A stretch of 64,000 nt of DNA from Tenebrio molitor (GCF_963966145.1 NC_091047.1:10478001-10542000); one strand, 5' to 3'; shown: positions 10,294 through 21,206, counted from the first letter of the stretch. Notes: a model not told the origin generated them from the letters alone. Numbers and translations: made by a program.

Positions 10294-10726
10294 CTATAGG
10301 TATATAGGCTTTGCCATTTCTATTGAAACACCACCTGTTGATTGACAGTTTGGCAACGCTGCAAATATGTTTAGTAATTTTTTTACTATTATTGCCAATC
10401 TTGATTTTTGTTGAATGTCATGTCATATTTGACTCAACGCGTCTTTCATTCAATTATAACCCAATAATTATCAAGAATTTATTGTTTTTTCGCGAAAATA
10501 CAGCAAAGTAGAAAAAAAAACGAGTCCTTATGGGTGCTGACATGAAGAGAACTTTTATTAAATTGTATGATAAACTGCATTTAAGTCAGCCAATGTGGTC
10601 AGTCGGAAAAATTTGTGTTGACATTTCAGAAATCTTTTCCGTAAATTAAAAAAGGTGTTTTTTCACGATCGGGAGTAGAAATCAACTTTTCGGATGTCAA
10701 CATCGTGACAGAAGTAGAGCATTTTC

Positions 10727-10846
10727 TCCCTAGGGAGCAAATATTTGCAAATATTGCTCCCTAGGGAGTTTTCATTTTTTTGACAGTTGTGACAAAAATC
10801 TAATGGGAGTTTTCATTTTTTTTGACTGTTGTGACAAAAATCTAAT
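10727..10846 (+). repeat. Nested palindrome followed by a tandem duplication
   Basis: Two CTCCCTAGGGAG palindromes flank an AAATATTTGCAAATATT centre, giving one almost perfect 43-bp palindrome (10,727-10,769). Immediately after it a roughly 40-bp unit (GGGAGTTTTCATTTTTTTGA ... AAAATCTAAT) occurs twice in tandem. Confidence 0.75.
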
Positions 10847-10989
10847 TGTGTTGTCAAGGCAACTACTAATTCCATTAAATTCATCGAAAGATGACAACCC
10901 ATTTGTCATCATTTTTTTATTCTTAAAATTTGAGATTTTTGTGCTGTTTCTACTCCCTACCGTGAAAAAAATAGTATATATACTTCTGG

Positions 10990-11085
10990 AGAGAATGCTC
11001 ATTTTTCCCTCGGTGCTTTGTAGCCCTCGGGCTTCGCCCTCTAGCTACAAACTGCACCTTAGGAAAAATCATGCATTTCTCTCCC
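10990..11085 (+). repeat. Foldback hairpin
   Basis: Arms around GAGAATGCTCATTTTTCC and its mirror near 11,060-11,085 enclose GCTTTGTAGCC / TAGCTACAAACTGC and a tip CTCGGGCTTCGCCCTC. No coding content. Confidence 0.65.
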
Positions 11086-11093
11086 TCAATATA

Positions 11094-12689
11094 CAGGCTG
11101 TCCCAGAACTCGCGGATCAAACTTACAGTGCGTTTTCCTTGGTGATAACTGAAAGCAATACCGTTTAAAAAAAAGGACAGGGTATAATCGATTTTTTGTA
11201 ATGAATAATTAAAGTTAACCAATCAGAAGGACGCTGTTAATTTGAATTTCACGTAAATTTAACCAAAGGTTTGAATTGCCTAGCAACATAATTCTAATAA
11301 GAATGGTATGGAATTTCAAGTAAATGTTTGGGCAACTGTGAAGATTTTGACAACGTCAAGTTATAATTTGATTCGAAATTGTCAAACTTCGTATTGAAAT
11401 CATGTATACATCTGCAGAGTACGCCGAAATGGTCATAATTTATGGAGAGTGCCGGCGCAATGCACGTGAGGATGCAAGGGAATATGCAATACGTTTTCCA
11501 CGACGTTTGCCACATCCAAATTATAACGTATTTCTACGGTTGGTGTACCATGCTCGAGACATTGGGTCCTTGGTGCCTAGCTGACAAGAAATTGGTGGTC
11601 CCCCGCGAGAAGTTAGAACGCCAGAGACTGAAGATGCTGTTCTTCAGTACTTTGATGACGACGGTAGAAGAAGTATATTTAAAGAACAATATTTACCGCG
11701 AACCTATCAATATTTTAGAAGAACTAAATGACCAAATTCACGAAAGACTGGCTACTGTTATTCCTAATATGCTTAGACTGAACACTTGTTATAAATTATT
11801 CTTTTTATTTTGCATGTTTCTTATTTCATTTGTTGCATTCTACATCGTTTAGTTATAAAATTTGATCTTAAATTTTTACTAATAATGATGCTAAAATAAA
11901 TAGGTTAGTTCAATCCAGTTTTGTCTTCTTTCTTTCAGAACTGCCACTATGCTTGATCTGTTGCTAAAAACCTACGTGTAACTCCAGCTTTTTTTGCACT
12001 GTCAAAAATGTTCCTAAAAGTCTTTTCTTTCATTTCGACGATGCTCGTGTAGCTGCGCTAATACGTTGCAGATGCAGTGTTATGCACAGGAGTCAGGATA
12101 AATTTCTTGTGATTCCGATTCACTTCACAGGCCCTGCATATTTCACTTTTTACTAAAATTTTTAAGGTAGTAGTAATATGTCACTTGACGCTACGTCGCC
12201 ATTTTACCTTCCTTCAACAAAGGTTCAATTCATCATATCCCTCCCGTCAATTTGCCATACCCCTCAAGGTTACAATTGCTCTGGAAATTTTCACTCATAA
12301 CAAACCATATTTCATTCATTGCCGGAATAAGAAACTTCTTGTGTTCCCTGATTTAGATTCTATACATTTGTTCGCCTGCCTTTGGCGAAATTATCCCATT
12401 TTTGGTTATTTCAAAAATAGCTGTCACTTTTGACGTCTGTTTCGACAAGTTGACCAGATAAATATTGAAAATAATTTTATTATTCATCGAATTATACGTT
12501 GCTTGGCAATTGAGGGAAGGTACTCAATTTTCTCATAAAGGGAAAATTAGATCGAGCTCTATTGGTCAATTTGATTAATTCATAACTAAAAAGCTGTTGC
12601 ACCCTGAATATTTTTCTAAACGTTTTTTACCTTCATTACCATCAAGGAATATACAGTTTCAATTTGATCCGCGAGTTCTGGGACACCTG
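11094..12689 (+). mobile_element. Deletion derivative of a mariner-type transposon
   Basis: About 30-bp terminal inverted repeats (CAGGCTGTCCCAGAACTCGC continuing GGATCAAA; right end mirrored) with TA duplications at 11,092-11,093 and 12,690-12,691. The interior contains a broken transposase frame (next entry). About 700 bp after it show only AT-rich sequence. Confidence 0.85.
11402..11850 (+). pseudogene. Broken mariner-type transposase with DUF4817-like N-terminus
   Basis: The frame from 11,402 reads MYTSAEYAEMVIIYGECRRN..., then RFPRRLPHPN, the DUF4817-like region seen at the N-terminus of many insect mariner-like transposases. After an in-frame TGA at 11,582-11,584 the same frame continues with PPREVRTPETEDAVLQYF, the start of the helix-turn-helix region. 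It ends near 11,728. In a second frame, 11,700-11,790 gives EELNDQIHERLATVIPNMLR, which resembles the transposase C-terminus. The catalytic middle is missing. The 136-residue frame starting at 11,442 mixes shadow sequence and this C-terminus and is not a gene. Confidence 0.75.
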
Positions 12690-12691
12690 TA

Positions 12692-13712
12692 TAATATACT
12701 ATTTTCTATCATTCTAAAAAGCGTCAGCGTCTTCAGCTTAGAACGTATTTACATTTGCTAACAATGCTAACATTTAGTTATAACATCAAAATTAAATCCC
12801 GCACTTTTTACACACCACTTGGCACATGCGCCTTGAGGGGACACCCTAAATTATTGTTCTAAATTGGAATTAATTGTAACTTTGATTTTCATCTCTTCAG
12901 CTAAACTTTAAGTGCAGTTTTATTTGTTATTAATTATTATAACTCATTTAACTTTAACAGCAGAAAAGTGAGGTTACGTGTTAGTTTCGTCGATCCTCTG
13001 TGGTTTCAGTATAAGAAATATTCAATAAAAAAAGCATTTCAGCAAGTGTAGTTTATTAAAATACTTAATACATATAAGTACATTGAAATAAACCAAAATT
13101 AATTATTTTTTTACTTAAACTTTTCCCCAATTCATTCAATTATGAGTTCCTCAAACTCCTGATTTTTTTTTAATCCTTACAATCTTATCCCACATTGCCT
13201 ATATACCCCCATTATACCAATTTCTTTTTCCAGATAGGTATCTGATATTACCGTCTACAAAATTATCCAATCACACCTGAGAGGCGAAATCCTTCAAGAT
13301 TCCAAACCTGGCGCCAATCCTTTGATTTTGTAATTTCCTTGTTCATTGATTAAAATTCTTTGAGTTTCCCTTGGGTTTTACCTTCCAGCAGGAACACTAA
13401 CCACGACAAATAACCACGCTAAAAACCACTCACTCACTCACATTTGTAGTGGTAGGACTCGCAGGCGTAAAATTTTTAGATTTCTATTGACATTTATATT
13501 AAATTATTATATATATTAAGAATGCACGATGCGTCGACGAGATAAATAATTACTAAATGTGTAGTTAGATCATTGATTTATCAATTTATCATACTTATTT
13601 TGACAGTGATTTGCTTTGACGTTTTAGGAACTAGAAAATTTCAAATTTCTCACTAAAAGCCGTTTTACAACCAACCGAACCTGTTACACATTGCTAAATT
13701 TTAGAAAAAATC
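12692..13712. other. No recognisable gene
   Basis: AT-rich interior of the putative 3.4-kb element, with no long frame and no clear repeat partner in the window. Confidence 0.45.
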
Positions 13713-13809
13713 CAACAGGTGGTGTTTCAATAGAAATGGCAGAGCCTATAGATATATATTTTTTTTTAATATTTGGTTTTAATTTTATTTTTTCTTTTAT
13801 GTTGTTATA

Positions 13810-14058
13810 CCAGGTGACTATAAATATAAATGATAATGGATGTGACTTTTTTTCATAGGTTATTCTGCTGTTTAATTTGATAGTTTAAAAAAACATAGGC
13901 GTACTCGTATATTTGACACAATTTACTAATACATAAATTGTCAAAATGACATACGTACGCCAATGTGTTGATTAAGGTATCAAGATTGCCAAAATAATTT
14001 ATGAAAAATGTTCCCAACTTAAGAAAAAAAAAGTCACAATCATTTTAAATCACCCGAT
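13810..14058 (+). mobile_element. Degenerate MITE with imperfect inverted ends
   Basis: Left CAGGTGACTATAAATATAAA followed by TGATAATGGATGTGACTTTT is imperfectly mirrored by AAAAAGTCACAATCATTTTA and AATCACCCG at the right. The interior holds a further inverted pair around GGCGTACTCGTATATTTGAC. Confidence 0.5.
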
Positions 14059-14138
14059 ATTTTATATTCAAATACTTTCTATTTTATTAAATGAGCCATT
14101 TTCGAAAACGTTTTGTAAAACAAATAACACATATTATA

Positions 14139-14520
14139 AAGTCTGTCTCAATTCTAAATTTCCACCAACACGGCATTCTACGTTGGAAATACAACCGGCA
14201 ACACTGTTTAGTGAAAAATGCGTCAGATTGTATTTGTTAGGTTATCTGTCAATTTCCGTTTTTACAACTCAAAATTTTAGAATAAAGGAAAAGAACGAAA
14301 ACCTTTTTTAAAATGCAGCAAGTAACTATAGTAGTAAGTAGGTAGAAAATCAAATTCTAAAAGCAAAATAAACTTATGAACTAATTTTAATGTTTTCGAA
14401 TCATGTTTGTGAAATAATTATATTGCCAACTTTGGTTATTAAGAATCCCCAATTTAGAAATATTTTTATTTTGCCAACATAATTCGACAGATGGTGGAAA
14501 TTTAGAATTGAGACAAACTA
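14139..14520 (+). mobile_element. MITE family D, short form
   Basis: About 380 bp with inverted ends AGTCTGTCTCAATTCTAAAT ... mirrored ATTTAGAATTGAGACAAACT, continuing through TTCCACCA; TA lies at or next to both ends. Its two halves reappear, inverted, at about 23,524-23,650 and 25,085-25,215 on either side of a 1.4-kb block, so this may be a deletion derivative of that larger element. Confidence 0.7.
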
Positions 14521-14521
14521 T

Positions 14522-15020
14522 ACCTGGTATTTACTCTCTCATGGCACCCTGATAGCAACATCCTTTTTCGAATTTATAATTGATTGTAATTCATTTCTTA
14601 TCATCTCTCGAGAACAAATAAAAGTACCAGGCACTGAGAAATAAGAGATCTTTTCGAATTTGTGAACCACAGACAATTAAACTATAGTAAGACCGTAAGA
14701 CTGTCAAGTGGGATTACATTTTCGGGGACGCGCTCAAGTGGCGCTGCCCGAGCGTTAAGCCAAACTAATGTATAACAAGTTGCATATCTGACTTTCTGTA
14801 TACCTAGTTGCCTATTTTTTTTTCAATTTGATTTAAATTGATACTTATTTAAAAAAATAGAAACGACTAAATAAGTATTAAACATTTTAATACAAATTCT
14901 AACATATACAACAAATTAGTAGTTCATTAAACGAGTTTGTGTGTAAATGGGGATTTTTTGGGCATGAGTGGGCGAGTGAAACTGAATTGAAGGGTAGATC
15001 TAGTTCAATAATTTGATCTT
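14522..15020. other. No recognisable gene
   Basis: AT-rich. Near 14,930-14,990 an ACGAGTTTGTGTGTAAATGG stretch resembles 22,470-22,520 but has no gene content. Confidence 0.4.
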
Positions 15021-15023
15021 GCG

Positions 15024-15557
15024 TTAACTTCTAAAATTTCTGGAGATAATTTTAGAATCGTGCAGAAGATTTTTTAATTTTGAAATTGTTTTTCGCTGAT
15101 ATCGGTCCATATAATAAATGTTTCTACCTTTTGAAGTACTACTACTAACTTTCTTGCATTCAAGTACTTGCAACACACTAGAAGATTTTGTTGGGTGTCT
15201 ATTTTGGGCCTTGGGCATAACAGGAAGGATTAGATTCTCTACAGTGAGATTTTCAGTAATGGTAGAATTTTCAATTTGTTCAGCTGGTCTAACATTATTT
15301 ATTGAAGTTTGTTTATCTTCACGAAAAAAAAATCGACGGCAGGGCGTATTTATGGAGTTTTGTTTTTTGAGTAAAGAAATTGTTGCTAAAATGTTTCTCG
15401 CAAATAAACACATTATCTGTTTTGAAGGGTGGTGCAACATTTACCTAAAGCTTCTATCCATCGTTTCCTTTGTTCTTCTAGTTTTGGATATTTAAAATGT
15501 TTATTTTTTATCGCCGATCTTGTTGTTTACAAAGCATTTATGTTTAATTTTTCCCAT
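15024..15557 (-). pseudogene. THAP-domain gene relic
   Basis: Read on the minus strand from an ATG at 15,557, frames linked by small indels spell MGKIKHKCFVNN..GDKK, then HFKYPKLEEQRKRWIEALGK, then FKTDNVFICEKHFSNNFF and KLHKYALPSIFF. These are the successive blocks of a THAP zinc-finger domain: an early Cys, the FKYPK and W motifs, the C..H pair, and the closing AVPSIF-type motif. Two frameshifts break it and the second Cys position reads Asn. A further open frame of about 95 codons follows to a stop at 15,024, without a domain I recognise. THAP domains occur in host proteins and in P-element-type transposases; which origin applies here is undecided. Confidence 0.6.
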
Positions 15558-15875
15558 ATCCAAATAAATAAAATAAAAATTGCGATCTGAAAAACCATAT
15601 TCCGCACTTTTTCAAAAAGAACAAGATAATTTACCAAATAAAAAGATAACGAAAAATTATCTCAAGAGACTGGTTTGGAGTAATTTATTTTGTAGAACAA
15701 TTTATAACATTTATTGACTTAACCTTGACAGAAATTAGAAAATTCAAAATTACTGATGACATTATTAATTAATATTCAAATCAACCTTCTTTTTAAACGG
15801 AAATTCCCGATCGGATTAACGAGTAAATTCGGTAATTTAGTTTGGCCTAACTAAGGTACTATATCTTTAGATATA

Positions 15876-16106
15876 CCGGGTGATCAAAAAGGACTGTTTA
15901 AGTTGGCAGTACAATTAAGAAAATTTTATATTTCGGTTATTTATAACACTGCAACCGGGTATGTTTTGTTGGTTTATTTGACAAATATCTGATGTAGGTA
16001 TAGCATTAACAACGACAAGCCATCAACAACCGAAAGTTACTCCTGTTATACAATTTAAAATACAATTCAGTGTTACCAACTTAAACAGTCCTATTTGATC
16101 ACCCCG
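15876..16106 (+). mobile_element. MITE family C, copy 2
   Basis: 231 bp, TA duplications at 15,874-15,875 and 16,107-16,108, ends CCGGGTGATCAAAAAGGACT and mirror. It aligns end to end with 9,687-9,907. Confidence 0.87.
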
Positions 16107-16108
16107 TA

Positions 16109-17658
16109 GTACCTTAGGTCCACAACGCTAGAGCAGCGCTAAATAGTGTTGTCAGTGTCTCCCATGTTTTATACGGGTTTTGAAAGTATGAAAGTCTTAA
16201 TTCTGTTGAAGGTCTGTGTTGTGAACACCCAATCGAAACCTTCTCAATGGTTTTTACAATTTCTACGTCCATCTTTCGCAAACAAAATGACAGACGCCTA
16301 AATATTTCTTCGCTTTTCAGCGATGTAACACCATACCCCAGTTTCATTTTTACAATTTTTAAATTATTGTAAATAATTATTAGAGTGAACTAAAGTGACA
16401 GTTCATTTCACGCCATCTGTCCAAAGAAAATGAAAGTAACAGAGTCGAGAAGCTAGAGATCTCTTCAAATTTGTGTGTTCCTAACTAGAAATCTTTACTT
16501 TTCTTATAAAAAATTGTACACTTTCCGAAGGCGTCAAAAAAAAACTAGAATCTTTTCCTTTGCTTTCAAGCCACTCTGACGCCAACCTTATATTTAATTT
16601 TTCAAATTTTTAAAGTATCCTAGACAATTAGAAGCAAACTAAAGTGAGTATTCACCTCATAAAATTTTGGCCAATAAAAATGTTCTATATTTTAAAAATC
16701 GACCAATCAAATTGGAATTACCGGTAATTTTTCACGCCAACAAATTATCGATAATTTTTTTCACAACTCGTGTCAGTTGTGTTGTAAGTCAAATCAGAGA
16801 TTTTATGCATTTATCTGAAGAAAACACATTATTAACAATATTAATTAAATGTGAATTGATATATTTATTATAATTTGGCCTAAATTTAAGGTGTAGCGAT
16901 CATTCGGTGAATACTTAAATCTCAAATCGAATTACCCTCCTGCTACACAGTCGAGAATTTTTACAACAGCAGACACTCGTGATCACAAACACAAAATTAT
17001 CAGTAATTTATTAATCACTTGAGCAATTACATATGATAATTCATTTCTTATCAATTTATCATCTTCATAGAGTAAATCAAAGTTCTAAATATCAAAAAAG
17101 TAAAGACCAATTCCATTTTATGAGCTCCTAATACAAACCATTGTCATTTTAACTTGTTGGAAACATTGATCTTCAAAACACAAAATTAATCGGATACCTG
17201 CGTAAATCAGAATAAAAACATCAAAGTTGCCAATGTTTAAAAGTTTGTAGACCAAATAACATTCTTGAAAGAAAATATTAAAAAGGAGTCAGAATAATAA
17301 CCACCAAAGTGCCACCAAAAATGTTTCCAAAATTTTAGTGCAATTCTAAAAAATAAATTTCTTCTTAGATAATAGAAATTTCAAAATACGAGTATCATGT
17401 GGACACAAAAGCAACGTTTATGAAGAATAATAATAATCATTTTCTATACTTTTTAGGTACGTACACAAATAACACTCATTAACCATTACACATAATAGTC
17501 TCCTGAATGAAAATGTTTGGAATTGTTAATAATGTTTAGTAAAGACAAAAAAAGAACAGATGACAATTTTTTAGGTTTTAGGTCCGCACATAATAAAAGT
17601 CAGATATTGTACTGTTAAATATAAAGATGCATAGGTCGTTTCGTATAAAAGTCATAGT
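16109..17658. other. Histone-flanking spacer, no gene seen
   Basis: AT-rich with only short, unsupported open frames. No H1, H3 or H4 coding sequence is present on either strand. Confidence 0.55.
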
Positions 17659-17674
17659 GGCCCTGATAAGGGCC
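17659..17674 (-). terminator. Histone 3'-end stem-loop for H2A
   Basis: On the minus strand the sequence is GGCCCTTATCAGGGCC: a 6-bp stem and 4-nt loop matching the metazoan replication-dependent histone consensus. It starts about 35 bases after the H2A stop. SLBP and U7-dependent cleavage here would give a non-polyadenylated mRNA. Confidence 0.93.
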
Positions 17675-17709
17675 GATGTTTTAGGTTTTTGCGAAAAATG
17701 GATCGTTTC

Positions 17710-18084
17710 TTAAGCTTTCTTCTCGGTCTTTTTGGGTAAAAGCACTGCCTGAATGTTGGGTAAGACACCGCCTTGGGCGATTGTAACTCCGGAGAGGAGT
17801 TTGTTCAATTCTTCGTCATTCCTGATGGCCAGCTGCAGATGACGCGGGATGATGCGCGTCTTCTTGTTGTCACGGGCGGCGTTTCCAGCCAATTCGAGTA
17901 CTTCTGCGGCGAGGTATTCCATGACGGCGGCCAAATAGACGGGAGCGCCGGCACCGACGCGTTCGGCGTAATTTCCTTTGCGGAGAAGACGATGTATTCT
18001 GCCTACCGGAAACTGGAGACCGGCACGGCTCGAACGAGACTTCGCCTTTCCCTTCACTTTACCTCCTTTACCGCGACCAGACAT
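17710..18084 (-). CDS. His2A: Histone H2A
   Basis: 124 residues. The start is the ATG at 18,084 (MSGRGKGGKVKGKAK); an upstream in-frame ATG at 18,099 would add MLTNK, which H2A proteins lack. The histone fold is complete (AGLQFPVGRIHRLLRKGNYA, GAGAPVYLAAVMEYLAAEVL, NDEELNKLL) and the C-tail ends KKTEKKA, without the SQ motif of H2A.X. It pairs with H2B in the nucleosome and wraps DNA in the nucleus. It is divergent from H2B with 314 bp between start codons, and the 3' stem-loop marks it as an S-phase, replication-dependent gene. A 107-codon frame on the opposite strand is a shadow. Confidence 0.98.
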   Translation of the reverse strand: MSGRGKGGKVKGKAKSRSSRAGLQFPVGRIHRLLRKGNYAERVGAGAPVYLAAVMEYLAAEVLELAGNAARDNKKTRIIPRHLQLAIRNDEELNKLLSGVTIAQGGVLPNIQAVLLPKKTEKKA

Positions 18085-18398
18085 TTTGTTTGTTAACACA
18101 ACAAATAGCAGAATAGAATAAAACTAGCGGCACCAACAACGCTGTCGTATCGATTAATGGACTTGATATTAGGACCGCGCAGCGGTTAGCTTTCAATTTA
18201 TAGCACACACGGCAGGCCATCTGACACCGCGACTGGTGGGAATCCGCTTCTAGGTGGGGCTTCGGTGAACACGGGACCTATCATAAAGAAGACGCGCGAA
18301 ACAAGTTTGACGTCAATTCCTGTGTCTGATCGCACGCACACAGACCGTTACGTTCGCGAGTTTGTTATTAAACTTTATTTGACTTATAATAATTCGAA
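18085..18398. promoter_or_regulatory. Shared H2A/H2B divergent promoter region
   Basis: The only space between the two start codons, so both core promoters and 5' leaders must lie here. Candidate AT-rich core elements are TTTATAGC near 18,197-18,204 and TTATTAAACTTTATT near 18,364, but I cannot assign either confidently. Common control of the pair is inferred from the arrangement. Confidence 0.6.
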
Positions 18399-18770
18399 AT
18401 GCCGCCGAAGACAAGTGGTAAAGCAGCGAAGAAGGCTGGAAAAGCCCAGAAGAATATTTCCAAAACCGACAAAAAAAAGAAGCGCAGGAGGAAGGAGAGC
18501 TATGCCATCTACATCTATAAGGTCCTGAAGCAAGTCCATCCCGATACCGGCATCTCTAGTAAGGCGATGAGCATCATGAACAGTTTCGTCAACGACATCT
18601 TCGAACGCATCGCCGCCGAAGCGTCCCGTCTGGCCCATTACAACAAACGTTCCACCATCACCAGTAGGGAAATCCAAACTGCTGTACGTTTGTTGTTGCC
18701 CGGGGAGTTGGCCAAGCACGCCGTCTCCGAAGGTACCAAAGCCGTCACCAAGTACACCAGCTCCAAATAG
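18399..18770 (+). CDS. His2B: Histone H2B
   Basis: 123 residues, ATG at 18,399 in a good context. A basic N-tail (MPPKTSGKAAKKAGKAQKNI, then KKKKRRRKE) precedes a full histone fold (SYAIYIYKVLKQVHPDTGIS, MNSFVNDIFERIAAEASRLA) and the closing AVTKYTSSK, whose lysine is the usual monoubiquitination site. It dimerises with H2A in the nucleosome. The gene has no intron and is followed 53 bases later by a histone stem-loop. Confidence 0.98.
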   Translation: MPPKTSGKAAKKAGKAQKNISKTDKKKKRRRKESYAIYIYKVLKQVHPDTGISSKAMSIMNSFVNDIFERIAAEASRLAHYNKRSTITSREIQTAVRLLLPGELAKHAVSEGTKAVTKYTSSK

Positions 18771-18823
18771 AAGAATTTCTGGTCGTGGTCGTCTCCTCTT
18801 TACATTTCACTAGAAAAAAAAAC

Positions 18824-18839
18824 GGTTCTTTTCAGAACC
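18824..18839 (+). terminator. Histone 3'-end stem-loop for H2B
   Basis: GGTTCTTTTCAGAACC: 6-bp stem, 4-nt loop, preceded by A-rich sequence as in other histone mRNAs. Confidence 0.93.
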
Positions 18840-18899
18840 ACAAAAAACCTCGAACAAAAAACATTGGCATAAACATCTTTTTTAAATAAAACAAAATAT

Positions 18900-19990
18900 A
18901 CATATATCATCAAGGTTTTGATAGTATCGTATGATCAAAAAGTCTTTGGATCAGGGTTGCCGTGGAATTAACAAGCTATCTTATGTAATTGGATTTATTC
19001 GCCTCGTTTATGTATAAATGAGTTCCGTGAGAGATTAACGCTACTTTGAAGTATACATATAGTACATAAAAACTACGGGCAGTAGAAATAAATAATTCTA
19101 TAGATGGTTTTTACATTTCATGGCTATCGCGATCTCAAACGAATAATACAGAGTTATTCTAAATGATTGTAGTCGAAGTAGGCGTGAAAACTGAATGTAA
19201 AATTTATAGTTGCCGCTCCACATAACAAAAACATAAAAATTATGTGAATAAGTGAGTTGTACACACCGTTCACACACGGGAGTTAAATTGGGTGCAAAAC
19301 AACTCAATATTTCTGGATTCATTTGTTAATTTAACAAAAATAAATACAAATCTCATCAGCGCTATCTAAATCAATCCCGATTTCCTATTATGTAGGCAAA
19401 CAAGCACACAGTCGGATGTATATTGTTCCTCTCCCATTCTAACTTTTGAATCAGGTAAAAGAGAAGAATCGGTCAAAAACTGAATCAAATGGTATGTTTA
19501 CTGCTTTTCAATTTAGAATTGATGCATGAAACTCCACAACTGTTGTTTCACCTATTACCAACGTAGGAGACCTACTACATACATACTACATGTGACAACT
19601 TGCTATTACGCTAACATATTTTAATTCAAACTATTACATATTATATTACAATTATTATCATTTTACATTCGTTTTATAAAATTTGTTGTGTTGAATGTTG
19701 TTGTAAACGAACGTGATGATGACATGACGTTTTAATTGTTTGTGTCTGATATTAGATTATTAGGCTTATTTCATGAATGTTTTTTTATTTCTTTCCTTTA
19801 AAGAGTTTATGTTTTATTTATATAGAGTTTATTTTGTTTTTAGTGTTATGTTATTTATTTATGTATTAAAATTATTTAGAATAATATATGTTGCGTTTGT
19901 GCTTGTAATTATGATTAGTCAATGAATAATTGAATAATAAAAATAAAACGAAGACAAATATACAAGCACAAATAAAACAAATATTTTAAA
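18900..19990. other. No recognisable gene
   Basis: AT-rich spacer. A short segment near 19,147-19,190 (ACAGAGTTATTCTAAATGAT) resembles the end of MITE family A. Nothing else is supported. Confidence 0.5.
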
Positions 19991-19994
19991 TGGT

Positions 19995-20190
19995 GGTCTA
20001 CCGTGCGATCAATTATTGGCCAAACAGGCAACAACAACATTCTTCGTTATTGAAAACACAATTACGAAAGTAAGATGAATATTTTATGCTCTGAAGTAAA
20101 AATAAATTGACAAGGCGAATATTCAAAAACAGGACAGGACCTGACGCCAATCTAACAAAAAAATCTTGGCCTGTTGCGTGTTTAAAACAA
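19995..20190 (+). repeat. MITE family Z, partial copy
   Basis: CGTGCGATCAA, GGCCAAACAGGCAACA and GTTATTGAAAACAC match 51,276-51,480. The following part (GACCTGACGCCAATCTAACA, CTTGGCCTGTTGCGTG) is matched inverted at 60,595-60,705. It appears to be one end of a larger dispersed element. Confidence 0.55.
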
Positions 20191-20481
20191 TCGTGAACGG
20201 CTATAATAATAATAGGATCATTTGAATGTAATTTCATAGACATACTACAGCGTGAACAACAATGACTGAATCTGTTGGCAATGAAACAATTTAAAAGTAC
20301 TAGTGTTTTTTGTCTCGTAATTGGCATTGACCGGATTTTTTAACTTGAGACGACATTAAAAACATTTTTGGTTATGCCGGTTATGTTTATGTGATTACAA
20401 AAATGAACCTTTGATGGTAAATTTCAAATTTGCCAAATTTCATTGTTACCAACAGATTTAGTCATTCTTGATCACATTGTA

Positions 20482-20755
20482 TTGGGTGATTCAAAATGAT
20501 TGTGGCCGAGTATGGCAACTATGTACGAAAATTTATGTGGCAACTGTGTGGGTAGGGTAGAGTTGACATTTCTTTGACAGTTCATAGGCGTGCAATTTTG
20601 AAAGTTGTCAAATCAATGTGCAATGGAATTTAAAAAATCAAATGCACGCTTATGAAATGTCATACAAATATTAACTCTACCCCATTCACACAGTTGCCAC
20701 ATACATTTTCGTACATAGTTGCCATACTTGGCCACAATCATTTTGAATCACCCAA
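20482..20755 (+). mobile_element. MITE family E with long inverted ends
   Basis: 274 bp between TA duplications (20,480-20,481; 20,756-20,757). The ends TTGGGTGATTCAAAATGATT ... mirrored continue for about 80 bp, so the copy is close to a full foldback. The right half of another copy is fused to MITE A in the Edc3 intron (38,344-38,416). Confidence 0.87.
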
Positions 20756-21206
20756 TACTAGAGATAGACAATCATACATTATTTCATCCTCGTATTTACA
20801 GTAATTTTCGAATAAAAATGTAATTCGGGAACATGTTTGAGTTGTTAAATTTGTTGTGACCGTTACGCAGTTTTATAAACAATTTAGAATTGTTTTTTTT
20901 TTGTCGTAGTGTAAAACTTCAAATTAGAATCCGAAACTATACAAAAACGACATTTTATGTGACGCTGTGTTTATAATCTTTAGTTTACTTTGTTTATCAT
21001 AACTCACCACCGTCTTTCGAAATTTGTTGCTACACTGCAACTCATGAACACGCTGTTCTGTGCCGTTGAACATGTCCCCGCATTGGGACTCTCGCTTTTG
21101 GTACAGGGAGTTGCAGTGGTGACACGGTGCTAAAAATTAATATAAAAATTTAGATGTTAACAAGAAATAACAATCATAGGGATAACAACAAGAAATCTTT
21201 AGCTAT

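Larger units (their letters stand above)
10307..13746 (+). mobile_element. Putative 3.4-kb TIR element with nested insertions
   Basis: GGCTTTGCCATTTCTATTGA followed by AACACCACCTGTTG at 10,307-10,340 is mirrored at 13,713-13,746 with one mismatch, and TA flanks both ends (10,305-10,306; 13,747-13,748). The span contains a complete mariner-type derivative (11,094-12,689), a foldback and palindromes. No own transposase is visible. The alternative is two independent end fragments in opposite orientation. Confidence 0.5.

Noticed and set aside
11442..11852. 136-residue open frame as a gene
   Set aside because: Its first two thirds are out of frame with the DUF4817-like reading of the same DNA; only its end matches a transposase C-terminus.
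17773..18096. 107-codon frame opposite H2A and 111-codon frame opposite H2B
   Set aside because: Antisense shadows of highly conserved histone genes; no independent support.
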